Source: Silene noctiflora (lineage: Eukaryota; Streptophyta; Magnoliopsida; Caryophyllales; Caryophyllaceae). From it: a stretch of DNA of 22,813 nt. This document shows positions 8,729-19,264 of the stretch, piece by piece. A model generated the notes under the pieces. The model made no database searches. It was not told the origin of the DNA and saw only the letters and a list, made by a program, of their open reading frames with translations. Where the stretch lies: assembly GCA_009801015.1 (NCBI GenBank), contig VHZZ01012706.1:14596-37408 (forward strand). The letters are read 5' to 3'. How positions within the stretch are numbered: the first letter of the stretch is position 1; the number at the start of each line of letters is the position of its first letter. A program made the position numbers and the translations under genes.

Positions 8729-11700
8729 TCATCCCTTGAATTTGATGCTCTTAGTGACACGAGGATTGATACCAGTTTCCTCCCAACCATAAGGACCTGT
8801 AGGCTTCCTCATCTCCTGTACCTGCCCTTTGCGGCGTTTCTTGGCCTTCTCGAACTTCGTCTGCGCATTTTCAAAGAAGGTAAATCAGTAAGAGGCAGGG
8901 GCTGATATCCCGAGGCATTCAAATAGTTTCTTTTGTGAATTTTGTGCATTTATAAGCTAAACACAATTAAATTTACGTGCTCATTGTGTAATAATAATAT
9001 AAACATAATTAAAATATATACAATTATCCCATAAAAAAATCCTGAACAGAGTGACAATCCTCTGTCCCATTTCTGTTTCCCGTTTATTCTCTCGCTATCT
9101 TTCCTCCTAAATAGATGTCATGTCAATAGCAAACAAATTTCAAGACGGACGAAAGGATGATAGTAAAGATAGGTAGGTACCCTTTGCTTCACCCTCGGAT
9201 TCTGCTTCTTTCTATTGCGAGTAAGTCCTCTGTTTTTCTCCATCTGAAAAGAAATATCAAGAGAGATTAGCACAACGATTTGTTTCATTATGACAGTCCA
9301 CACGTTGAGAAATGCTGACTACTGAGCTCCTACTCACCGGCGCGCTGATAACACGTTTTCCGTCTACTGTGATATCGGCTTCAGGTACATCTTGCAGATT
9401 CCTACAGAAAACAAGTCAGATTATCATGTAAAAAAATGTACATCAAAGAGAGAACAATAAACAATGTAGCACGTTATATAAGGATGAGTATTGGAGTACT
9501 ACATTTTTACGACAATTATTTTATTTTTCCTATCTAAATAAGAAAAATATATATATAATTGAAATTTTCAACGGAAATTGTTACCATGTTAGAAACACAG
9601 AATACTTTTTTTTAGATTAAACACAAAAAATACTTTCCAAGTACCCCTACCTTATCGATATAATTAATATTCTCAACGGAAATTGTTATAATAGTTGTAT
9701 TGTCATATGAATCTTCTGTCTTCACCTTATCGAAGATAAAAAAAAATCCTCGAGAAATTCTACGTTCTACCCCCAAGTTTTTAGATTTTCCAAGTACCCC
9801 TACCCTTTTTATATTCCATAGTGTACAAAATGTCATACTTAGACTCTATAATGACCTCCTTCAACTCTCCGTTACCTATTCCGACAACCCCCTTCAACCT
9901 CAAGTCTCACTCACATCACTCACATCACATCACCTTTTTTTGTGAATACAAATCACAAACCACCTTTAACTAACCACAAACTACCATTAATACCTCCGCC
10001 ATGAAGCATGACTGATGATGAAGGTTTCATGAATTGTTGGGAATGTTAATAGGTGATTGGGCGGGCTAATGGATAATTGGTTGGACAAAAGGTAGATAGG
10101 CTGGTTAATGGGTAAGTGGTTGGCTGAATGGGTAGATAATGGCGCAATTAGCGAACTAAGTTCGAGATGAAAATCAATAAGGTTGTGGTATAGACTAAAT
10201 TCAGAGGTATGACTCAGATTTTTAAAAAGGCAACTTTGAAAACCCAAAAAACTCGGGGGTAATACGTACAATACCCTTTTTCCTTTATTAATTCGCCCTA
10301 ACTCTTAGAAAAACGTTATGGTATGAAGATTTAAGAAGTAAGTTGGTAACAAATTTTAGTCTACAGCGATGAACCAATGATCTTTAAAAAGCAGCAGAAA
10401 GTCTTATATAGAACAGTTCTACGTGTAAAACCATATGTTAGACACTATCCATACCATAAGTTAGCATAATTACTACAAACATTCTTTGTAGGAGAATATA
10501 GGTTAATTACAAGGTTGTTTTACCGTGATATTTGTATAAAACATTCTTACAACAGAATTGATCGCGGAACATGAAAAAAATAACTAATAAGTATTTAGAC
10601 AACTTACCCGGAATATTTCTCTGCCTTCATTTTAAGTTTAAGGTCTCGCTGACGTTTATATGAAGTATAGAAATCGTCGTCCGACCCATCAACTTCAGCT
10701 CCATCCTCAAGATCGTCTCCACCATCACTAAAACTCTCAGGCTCATTTTCAAGCTGAACACCATCATCATTAGAATTGATTCCAGCTCTAGACAAAACGC
10801 GAAGTTCATGTTTCCATCTTCTTTGCCCAAGATCGTCTCTTTCAGGTAAATCATCATCACCAGAAACACCCTTTCAGAAACCACAGGAACACGAATTAGT
10901 CCCAAGGAAGACACTATCATCCTAATATAGTGTGAGACCAACCCGTTTGTCCCATTATATTAAAAACCTACCATACATTATTTCCATAACTAGTACTCCC
11001 TCCCTTCAAAATCCAATTGCCTTGAACCCACCTTTTTTAGGTTTTTATGAAGAGGATATTGAACATACAGGCCACTTGGATTCAAGATAAATAACCATGT
11101 TTTATTCATCACAAAATTGGGTAGTTTGAAAGAGTGAATATGACTCAGTTATGAGATGATATTACCACTAGACTATTGTGCAGACGCTTAGTCAATTTAC
11201 TTGGGTTCAATAAAGTTGTTTTCGGGTTGTAAAAACTCAAAAGCCATGTTTTACACTTTACAAAAAAAATTAAGAGGCATTGTATGAACGCAGTTGCAAA
11301 TTCTAAATCTTGATTTATACAAGCCAGGAGGGAATCAAAAGTCAAGACTATAAGCAAACTGCTAGAACAGAAGGTAAACTCTTGTAGATTACAATGAATT
11401 GAGTCCTCCAATTCAGCATAATAAAAAACACCAAAATCTCTATTACGTCTCCATTTGCTCACAAACAGACAGCATTCCACAGAGAGGAAGTCAAACTATA
11501 TAACACTATAACAGAAACACAGGTTGCCCATAACACTTCATGACTTGCACGTATTGGCAAAAACATTAACGTTGCAGGATTATATGACCCAAAAGACATG
11601 ATGTAATCCCACTTCTACAGAGGTTTGCATATTGGAGCCTTTGGAGGTAGATAGGTCAGGCTAGTATTTTTCATGGCCACATATAAAACATGAGCACACT

Positions 11701-14700
11701 TACTTTCCGAGACACAGACAGATTAACCAATAGCTACTCCAACTTTTGCAATGCCAAAATGGTCCCACTTCTACAAATGTTTCATATTGGAAGTCGACAT
11801 GGCAGGCTATTAATTTTTCATGGCCTCATAAATGACATGAACATACTTTCTAAGACACAAATTAACCAGTATCTACCCAAACTACTGCAGTGGTCAAAGA
11901 AGCCCTACTTTTACAAAGGTTGCATATTGGAGATAGACATGGCAAAATAATATTTTTCATGGCCAAATAAATGACATGAGCATACTTTCTAGACACAGAT
12001 TAACCAAAATCTACTTGAATTATTATAGTACCAAAGTACACCTACAACACAAGATGCATCACAATAGACACATAATATTGTGAATCCTAGGATGTAAACT
12101 TGACGGTGATAGAAACAAAGACGAGGGAAACATAGCTGGACGTGGTCATTACTTTCTTTTTTTTGGCAGGAATGATCCTTGAAAGTTTGCTAGAAAGAGT
12201 CCCATTGTCGAGAGTGGCTCCCTCCATTTGCATGACATCATCATCAAAGTCATAAGTTGTCTCAAGCTTTCTGTTTAAGTTTAAACATCAAAATTATGTG
12301 ACCTTCATCAAACAATAAATGTGTATATACAAATAAAAGACAAACCAAGAATACCCTGCAACTGTTCTCCGTAGTTTTTTCTTGCTTCCGTCGGTCTTGG
12401 ATGTATCAAATCCCGATACAGTCTTCTGTCTCAATTTTTCTTCAAGTGCCGCCCTATGTTGCAACATCTTTATACTCTCGGAGCTGACTGGTTTCTCCTG
12501 CCACACGAAAGTTCACGTCATTTCCCCTGGCTAGCAATAAGAAAATATGATAGTGCCTAGCATAACATGTGACACATGCAATAGAGAGCATATTACTGGA
12601 TCACCTGACGTTTACGTTTTTTCTCATTGCACATTGAAAGCTGCATTTTAAGTGATGCAGCTGTTTCCTGGAACCACAAGTACAGCAAAAGCTTAGAGGA
12701 ATTAACACAACAAAGGAAGGTGAAAACGACAAAACTTGAGGAACAATAATAACCTGAGGTGCATCTTTTTTCTCAACCGACCCCCCTATCAGCTCATTAA
12801 GTTCAGCAGGATCGAATGAGAATGCAGGGTGCTTAGCAACAGGTCTTTCAGAAGCTGTGACATCACGCTTTTCATTTAATGCATCCTCAAGTCCATCTGG
12901 GATAAATTGATCAAGCTCCTTCATCTACAATGAGCATCGGAAACAAACAGTAGCATTAATCAGAAAAATGAAGACGGATTCTAGCATGGTACATTAACAG
13001 TCCAAAAATTAGAGAGAGCTACTTATAGGCCAGAAACAGAAAATAACTTCCCTACTGACAAGATCATGGGCTTTGTAAGGAAGAAAGTGTAAAAGATTTG
13101 ATGCCATGGGTAGAGAAACGGGAAGCACAATGGAGTGTCAGATATTCTGACAAATTTGGTATGGAATCGGAAAATTTAAAGTAGACCACTGGGTTAGCCG
13201 AAGCCTGTCCAGTGGCCCACCATTAACCAACCTGCTACCATAGCAAGATGGTTGCTGGTCATTTTTTCCCATGGCCTAACCGCCGTGGGAAAGAAAACAT
13301 AAGTTTTATGTGAGTCATCCCGGTTAGCTCATAGGCCAGTCCAGAGTCCATTTCCAAGTCCACGGGTGAACTGGCCCATGGCCATCTCTAGGAAACACTC
13401 AATACATCCACCACAGCGTTTACCTTGTCTAATAAGCTCTTTATCTCCACAATACGGGCTATAACTGGGTGATCACGAACTGGTTGCCCTTCGGATTTGA
13501 GAAGAAGATAGAAGACAATAGCCTGGCAATAGGCATGCAACAAGAGCTGTTTCACCTCAAAATAGTTCTTTCCTTCTTTCTTAGCATTCTCTACTTTTTG
13601 AACCTTCAGAAAATAACAAGTATCTAAGTAAATCATCATCTTCAAATATGATTACAGCGTCAAATGAAAGGTCCACATTCTAATCAAGGACAAAAGCTAG
13701 TCCACACACATGTTATCAATATCCAAGATTCATGAATTAGGTACTAAGTCAGAATCTTAGAGCTGAAGGGACAGAACTGCCATTCGCCATCCTTGATTCA
13801 CCACTTAAAACTTAAAAGGAGATCAATAGTTCAATACTAGAATATAAGGATACAGAGGCCTGGTCTGGTACAACAAGTAACAAAGATTATAAACAAAGAG
13901 AAATTCACCTATACGAAAGAGGGAAATACATACCTTAGCAAGGAGAGGATTAACTTGGGTCTCAAGGTTATTAAATGCATCATTAAGCTCAGCAAGCAGG
14001 CCAGCCAACTCTGGAGCAGATCTAAAATGTGAAGCACATAAACAAAAGTCAGGAAATGCAAAAGAAAGAGCCAGAATGAGAATGCGTGAATTAAATCACA
14101 TCTCAATGCAAAAAGGTTTACAGGAATAAAAGCACCAAAAGTGGCTAAAAAACTTATATAGAACTATTTAACACACTTTACACACAATTCAACCATAGAA
14201 ACCAAGTCCAATTACTTGAAGAATTCAGATTTTTGAATGTTTGATACTTTGATACCATAAACGTTTGAACAAATTCTCACAGAACCTTTTAGGAAACATC
14301 AAAACTGCATAAACTGTTCATCATGTCATTTTTGTACGTTTATTCCATCATACCTCTCCAATAATAGCATTTGCAGTAGCATTTATTGTCACCACTACAT
14401 CAAACGGACCACAAAGCTCAGAACACCTATTGTAACTGGAACACTACATGTAACTTTGTGAGTTCTAACATTTTACACCCTTGTCAAATATAAGACTTCC
14501 TCCTTTGTATTAGTGTATAAAATTCAGACAACAAAGACATCCAATATTACTCACATTAGACAGCCAGCATTGACATCATAAAAACAAGCACAAACATACT
14601 CGTGTGGATGTATTTTTTAAAGAGTCAAAATATAAATTAAAAATGATTCTAAGAGCCACATATGACATAAGAATATTTCAAAGAAATGTAACTAAGAATA

Positions 14701-17557
14701 AAAAAAACGCACAAACCCATTTCACATATAGTAAAAAGTTAAAATTATAAGCATAAATAAGAACAAAAAATACAAATGACTACCTAAACAGAATCCATAA
14801 AGCAACACAATAGTGCTTATTCAAAACAAATCGGATCAAGATCCACGCAATGCACAGCTGCGTGAAAAGAGATTACCTATACACAGCATCCATCTGCTCA
14901 TCCTTTGACATTGCATCTAAATCCTTCTTCACTTCCTGATACATTGCTACATCATCACCTTCAGCCTCTTTATCTGCTGAAGATTTCGCTCTGCCTTTGC
15001 CCATCATTTCCTAATGTAATTACATGAAGAAGAAAGAAATAGTTTAACAGAATTCAGTGGTCAGAATAGTTCTCTACATCGATAGAACAAACAAATAATT
15101 AATAGCTTTAGATTATTTGGTACAGTTGGGAGGCACATCAGACACTAAAACAGGAATAATCAGACAGATTAAGTATGAATGAAAAATTTAAAGTTTAGCA
15201 GTAGACATGTTGTTAGAACTTAGAAGAGTTACCCATCACTTACATCATCATCCATCTGCAAGCCAAAGTCCTCAGCTGTCATAGATAGTGCTCTTTCCTT
15301 CTGCAGTCTTTTTACTTCTTTTTCCTCCTCGTCAGACATATCCTCTTCACCAGATTTTCCCTGTAAGATGAAACATAAGTTCAACAGGCCGAAAGTTTAG
15401 CCAGGATGATTATGAAATTTTAATCTACCCGTCTATTTCTCAAATAGATTTTCAAAAGTCTTTGTTCTTTCCAGCTACAGCAACCTCAATAGAATATTAT
15501 TAATCAGGAGATTTTACAACTGAATAGTCGCACTTAAATAGTAATCACTTACACATTGAGACCCTGTTATTCTAACGACTCTAGTATTCAACACCAATAT
15601 TAATCTGAGTTGCGATGACGGACAATACCAAAGTGATTCATTTTCGTAAAGCCAAGCCAGTTCAAGTTCTACAAACAAGTCCGAAAATCAATTTCTATGT
15701 CAAAAGGTATCAATTTTCATGTGGGTATTTCCATTCGAAAAGGCCACATTAAGAAAGATTAGAGCTCCATTTAGGCTATAAAATATTAATTTGAAAGACG
15801 AGGACCTCCTTGAAACTGTAGAACCTACTTCAAAGCAGTGCCGCTAACATGTGAAATATTGAAGGTTCTTGAACAAATTTACAACACAAAAATTTAAAGG
15901 TTTACCTCAAAATCATCGTCATCCCCATAGAAAATCTTCTTCCCCGTTGCAGACCAGATTTTCCTTTCCTTGTCCTCCTCAGCATCATCAAGAAATTCAT
16001 CACCGCCATGGGACTTATCCAGTAACTCTATTTGCTTTTTTACTGGCAAAAATTCACAACATATAAATTAGTGAGAGCGGACAAAATCTCAGAGACAGAA
16101 AATGACATACATACATACTCACAAAAATGATTGATGGTAATATATAACATACTCAATATGTAATTGTTCGTTCAACAATAGCAACACCATAGATGAGATA
16201 CAGGGTAGCAGGATGAATCTAACAACAAATATCATACATTCACCCCAATGGCCTAACCTTAAAAGGATCCTAATCTAAGATATGCAAGAACCCCTCACAA
16301 CTCCATTTCCTCATGTAATGGCGAAGTGACTCTTGCAGCCTCACCCCTACACTCAAACAAGCTGTTTCCAATAATGATCAAATCCCCAGACCGTTACAGT
16401 TATTATGAAGGCTAAAAACAGTTGCCTTTCCAGACTAGCATATTTTGCAGATAAGGAAGCGAAATGGGACTATGGTGGTACCAAGGTTAGAATTTTGATG
16501 ACATGTGGAAACGGTACTCACATTATCACTAAGGGTGTTGCTCTTTCATGGACATGATTTACTCAATCATAGACATGATTTACCACTTTACCCTTGTCAT
16601 TTTAACACTCACATCCTCCAATTTTCTTCCTCTTTCAATTTCCCTTTTCAACTTCCTCCCTTCATATCTCAACCACCACCCCTACCACCACCATTTAACA
16701 CCATCCGCCGCCTAAATTGATCGCACAAACCAAGTGGGACTGAAATTTGTCTAACGTGGGAAACAAATCCTTGATGGCAAATCACGTACTCCGTATTAGA
16801 ATCTCCCTCTTCATTTTCCTGTATCAATTTTCACCTAATTTGTCCCACTCTCACATGTATTCTTNAATTGTTTTCAATTTAATTTCAATTTGTAACTCTA
16901 CTGTTTCAAATTACATTCTCACAAAATTAAATAATTTTGATATTTGATCATATGCCAAATTGCCAGTCGTATTTATTTGTTGAATTTGGAAAATTTCAAT
17001 CAAAATAGCTGATTTCATTAATCAAGGAGAATAATAAGGATTGAGAATGAAGGAGATGATGTATCAGTTTCACCAAGGCACCCCTTTCTCATAAACCCTA
17101 ATATAATTTACATCTACGTAATTTCAAGCACATAAAATTGACGTGTATATTTTCAAATCAAAATTATTATTACTTGATTGATGAATATGAGAAGTAAGAT
17201 ACATAATTGTGTAATTTGGTGAGGATTTGATTAACTTTTAGAGAAGAGAAAAAGAGAGGATTTGTTTTTGTTTTTTTTAGAACAAGGACAAAGAATGGAA
17301 AAACTATGGAAAAAAGTCCATCAAAGAGTAATCCATGTCCATCAAAGAGCAACTACGATCACTAATAAGCTAGCACAAACACGAACGTAAAAATAGTTGC
17401 TAGACAAATCTACCCTTTTCCGTCAACTTTTTGGCATAGGAAATGGAGAAAGAATATCACAAGTTCACAACTTACTTTTCTTAGCCAAACCAGTATCATG
17501 AAACTCCTCCTCTTCTTCATCATCATCATCAAACTCGCCATCATCATCCTCGTCTTC

Positions 17558-17588
<31 letters not shown>

Positions 17589-18168
17589 CCATCAATACCC
17601 TTCAACAATAAATTGCGGGTGTAAGCCCAACAAACAATTCTCACTACCAATTCATTAAATTCCACTCTTTCTTCCTATTATAACATCCATCATAAAAATA
17701 CATGTACTCCCTCCGTCCCATTCATTTGTTTACCTTTTATATTCTTTGTGAGGACTATTTTAATCAAAGGTAGCCAAATGATTGGGACGGAGGAAATATG
17801 ACATATACACACAAGTACGCAAGTCAAACAACTAAAGCAACAAAACCTTATAATTAAAAACAGGCTGTTGATCATCGCCGTCATCGGAATCTCCACTATC
17901 ATCGTCAATATCCAAAGGAATCATATCCCTCTTCTTATGAACTACATTCAGAAAATACCAATCAAAAACATAACATATCAAAATTAAAATGTCACACAAC
18001 TTAATATTAAAACCGAATGCGAAAGCGAAAGAGAGCAGAAAGATTAGAATTACAGGCATCAATCTCGTCATCCATATCATTGACATCAACATCTTCATCC
18101 TTGTTCTTTAACTTGGAATTCATTGCATTCCAATGTTTTTGCTTCTGATTTTTTCCGCGCTTTACCAT
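8729..18168 (-). CDS. SAS10: SAS10/UTP3 family protein of the small-subunit processome, 16 exons, complete
   Basis: Exons in reading order: 18054-18168, 17847-17941, 17476-17599, 15906-16042, 15244-15360, 14877-15010, 13934-14021, 13424-13603, 12754-12924, 12605-12667, 12355-12497, 12153-12270, 10608-10870, 9338-9401, 9181-9243 and 8729-8860. All introns are GT..AG and the phases match throughout. The 2,007-nt coding sequence gives 668 residues, close to plant relatives of about 650. The conserved FHKKRDMIPLD follows an N-terminal basic start (about residue 39). Acidic tracts run at 75-102 with nine consecutive Asp. The Sas10/Utp3/C1D domain lies at about 220-325 (NYFEVKQLLLHAYCQ, HPVIARIVEI), and the C-terminal Sas10 domain at about 590-668 (NRGLTRNRKKQNPRVK, KAKKRRKGQV, GPYGWEETGI). 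Family members act in the nucleolus in U3-dependent 18S rRNA processing; the Arabidopsis relative (THAL/EMB2777) is essential for embryos. Introns 2, 3 and 13 hold transposons. Confidence 0.96.
9567..9690. repeat. Short direct duplication, about 105 bp apart
   Basis: The phrase tcaacggaaattgtta occurs at 9568 and again at 9673, with related AT-rich sequence in front of both (tataattgaaatt / taattaatatt). A second phrase, ttccaagtacccctacc, occurs near 9636 and 9788, the latter inside the left arm of the neighbouring inverted-repeat element. This suggests a local duplication around the border of that element in SAS10 intron 13. Confidence 0.5.
9754..10276. mobile_element. Inverted-repeat element in SAS10 intron 13
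   Basis: The left arm (9754-9800: ttctacgttctacccccaag, then tttttagattttccaagt) and the right arm read in reverse from 10276 (attgtacgtattacccccga, then gttttttgggttttcaaagt) are diverged inverted repeats of about 45 bp, 523 bp from end to end. No clear target duplication is visible, so the superfamily is open. The interior (10040-10140) has an imperfect run of ggttgg / ggctggttaatgggtaa-like words. There is no coding sequence. Confidence 0.5.
10871..11606. other. SAS10 intron 12, part without repeats
   Basis: This is the part of the 1,282-bp intron between exon 13 and the tandem array. At 10993-11030 a ctccctcccttcaaaatcc-like phrase after TA resembles one end of an old Stowaway-type MITE, but I find no matching second end. 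No gene is seen. Confidence 0.4.
11607..12030. repeat. Tandem repeat of about 140-156 bp, three copies, in SAS10 intron 12
   Basis: Three successive blocks begin tcccacttctac / tcccacttctac / gccctacttttac (11607, 11763, about 11902). Each continues with gg(t)ttgcatattgg-like sequence, gacatggca(gg), tatttttcatggcc, a(a)atgacatgagcata, ctttctagacacagattaacc and a-tctac. The copies have diverged by substitutions and small indels, and unit length falls from about 156 to about 139. The array ends about 120 bp before the acceptor-side exon at 12153. It has no coding content. Confidence 0.85.
12925..13423. other. SAS10 intron 8, with a possible hAT-like end
   Basis: This 499-bp intron is AT-rich from 12925 to about 13180 and has higher GC from 13190 to 13391. 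The right border of the GC-rich part, read on the minus strand, starts ctagagatggccatgggcc and runs into a cacccgtgg-containing segment, similar in style to ends of plant hAT-like repeats. No opposite end or target duplication is visible. No gene is seen. Confidence 0.3.
13604..13933. other. SAS10 intron 7, nothing further seen
   Basis: AT-rich intron sequence of 330 bp with no repeat, inverted ends or coding potential that I can support. Confidence 0.5.
14022..14876. other. SAS10 intron 6, nothing further seen
   Basis: 855 bp of AT-rich intron between exons 6 and 7. I see no transposon ends, tandem repeats or RNA gene signature. Confidence 0.5.
15361..15905. other. SAS10 intron 4, nothing further seen
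   Basis: 545 bp of ordinary intron sequence between exons 4 and 5 with no recognisable element. Confidence 0.5.
16533..17357. mobile_element. TIR MITE (825 bp) with 8-bp TSD in SAS10 intron 3
   Basis: The left end (gggtgttgctctttcatgg, then acatgatttactcaatcata) pairs with the right end read in reverse (cgtagttgctctttgatgg, then acatggattactctttgatg). As in the element at 7665, each end carries two direct copies of a CTTTgATGGACATGatt-like word. ATCACTAA flanks it on both sides (16525-16532 and 17358-17365); an 8-bp duplication favours hAT over Mutator. Inside the left end, ttacccttgtcatttt (16588-16603) is identical to the inner sequence of the 7665-8388 element in reverse orientation (8320-8335). 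There is one N at 16865 and no transposase. The insertion expands intron 3 to 1,433 bp without touching a splice site. Confidence 0.78.
17561..17588 (-). repeat. Coding (CAT/GAT)n trinucleotide run in SAS10 exon 3
   Basis: A near-perfect CAT run on the plus strand reads as GAT codons on the minus strand and encodes the nine-Asp tract (residues 75-83) of SAS10. A shorter run at 17518-17530 encodes further Asp. Length variation here would change the acidic tract without breaking the frame. Confidence 0.9.
17707..17796. mobile_element. Stowaway MITE (90 bp) in SAS10 intron 2
   Basis: It opens with ctccctccgtcccattcatt and closes with the complementary caaatgattgggacggagg, flanked by TA on both sides (17705-17706 and 17797-17798). 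The CTCCCTCCGTCCCA ends and TA duplication are diagnostic of Tc1/mariner-related Stowaway MITEs in plants. The two halves could form a near-complete hairpin. The last bases of the right end (aaa) deviate from the left end, so it is not newly inserted. Confidence 0.92.
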
Positions 18169-18198
18169 CTTATCTCAAATACTTCTCAAAATACTCAC

Positions 18199-18316
18199 CT
18201 ACAGAAATTCCTAAAACCCATCAATTTCAAAAAAAAATTAAAATCAAATAATTTCAGCTGCTATAAATTTTTTCGATTAATTTGGGAAAATCAACGTTAA
18301 TGTAAAATAAAATTAC
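18199..18316 (-). other. Possible intron in the SAS10 5' UTR
   Basis: On the minus strand, caacag|gtaatttta at 18317/18316 looks like a donor, and tttctgtag ending at 18199 like an acceptor after a T-rich stretch. Both lie upstream of the SAS10 ATG at 18168. Removing 118 bp would give a short leader with no upstream ATG in the retained 18169-18198 part. This is inference from splice-site likeness only. Confidence 0.4.
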
Positions 18317-18397
18317 CTGTTGAGTAATTTAGAAGGTATGAATTAGACGTTATGGAGCTTTGATGATTGAATTATTGAATTATTGGGTTTAATTTAC

Positions 18398-18405
18398 TAG
18401 GGTTT
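18398..18405 (-). promoter_or_regulatory. Telo-box (AAACCCTA) upstream of SAS10
   Basis: The minus strand reads aaaaccctagtaaatt about 230 bp upstream of the SAS10 start codon. AAACCCTA telo-boxes are known in plant promoters and leaders of ribosomal-protein and ribosome-biogenesis genes, the functional class of SAS10. Placement relative to the transcription start is not known from the sequence. Confidence 0.55.
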
Positions 18406-18496
18406 TGGGGGGTTTTAGTTAATGGAGACAGAGAGGAAGGACTAAGGAGGGTTTTGTTCGAAGAACAGAAAACAGCATTCAGTCTGGGCATGTATA

Positions 18497-18502
18497 TGGG
18501 CC
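18497..18502. promoter_or_regulatory. Site II-type motif (TGGGCC) upstream of SAS10
   Basis: TGGGCC lies about 95 bp upstream of the telo-box, in the sequence tatatgggccgcgcg. Site II elements (TGGGCC/T), which bind TCP factors, act together with telo-boxes in growth-linked plant promoters. A single six-base hit is weak alone; pairing with the telo-box in front of a ribosome-biogenesis gene makes it more credible. Confidence 0.4.
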
Positions 18503-18550
18503 GCGCGCAATTTTGTTTGTTATGGGTCATGTTCTGTTTAAAGTAGGCTG

Positions 18551-18682
18551 TTCATTTACGGTTCGGTTACAAAGGGAACCGTAATCGAACCGACTTGAAC
18601 GGTTTTGGGTTTGGTACACCACAAACTGGTTTGGTTTCACGGTTAACCGTGAACCGTTTAAATTTGTTCCTTTTGGTTTAAA
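18551..18682. repeat. CGGTT-rich degenerate repeat
   Basis: The words ggttcggtt, gggaaccg, cgaaccg, cacggttaaccgtgaaccg and variants recur in both orientations over about 130 bp, including the palindrome cacggttaaccgtg. Similar GGTTCGGTT-rich stretches are common ends of plant hAT-like non-autonomous elements; a full element cannot be delimited here. It stops at the end of the reverse Helitron at 18683. Confidence 0.5.
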
Positions 18683-19149
18683 CTAGTATAGATCTCACTC
18701 ATTCGCGCGGTTTTTTAAATAGGGATGTTAGAGAATTTAATAATTATATTACTGATATTTATCCTCCCTTAAAATTTAATTATGAAATTTACTATTAGTA
18801 ATATTTTGTATTAAGAGGTGGAAAAGAAAAAGGTTCAACATTTTTAAATTGTAAAATTAACCAATATTTAAATGTTTTATAAAGTATGAAATAAATGTAG
18901 ATATTAAGTTAAAGTGTAATAAAAAAAACACAAAAACTTTATATGTAAACTTTTCGTTTAGACGTAAACAATCTATAAATAGTCTTAACTTGTAGTACAT
19001 TTGTATCAAAAGACAAAAGTATAGAATTAATAAGAAAGTGTTTGTGACTATCATGTTTATTTTTAAAAATAATAGTAGAAAAATATTTCTACTATTAACA
19101 ATTTAAATGGAAAAATCAATTAAATTAAATTATTATTTATATACATAGA
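18683..19149 (-). mobile_element. Probable short reverse Helitron
   Basis: On the minus strand a degenerate GC hairpin region (ccgcgcgaatgagtgag) is followed by atctata and CTAG (18686-18683), then T at 18682. A plausible start, A|TCTATGTATATAAATAAT, lies at 19149 on the same strand, giving 467 bp. The hairpin's second arm is badly eroded and the start is AT-rich, so the boundaries rest mainly on the TC..CTAG and A/T flank rules. No coding sequence. Confidence 0.42.
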
Positions 19150-19264
19150 TACACACAGATAGAAATGTATGTAATAGGAGTACAGATCAATAGATCGAAT
19201 TGCATAAGCACAAGTCCTTATGTAAGACGATTTTAAATAAGAATTTGGTACAGGAGATACATGC

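Noticed and set aside
10993-11100. Second Stowaway MITE in SAS10 intron 12
   Set aside because: A TA plus ctccctccc start is present, but no complementary terminus with TA follows.
13190-13391. Possible complete hAT-like element in SAS10 intron 8
   Set aside because: Only one end (minus-strand ctagagatggccatgggcc) looks right; no opposite end or 8-bp duplication found.
17832-18098. 88-codon minus-strand frame with a hydrophobic stretch
   Set aside because: It reads through SAS10 intron 1 into exon 2; the hydrophobic part is T-rich intron, not a membrane segment.
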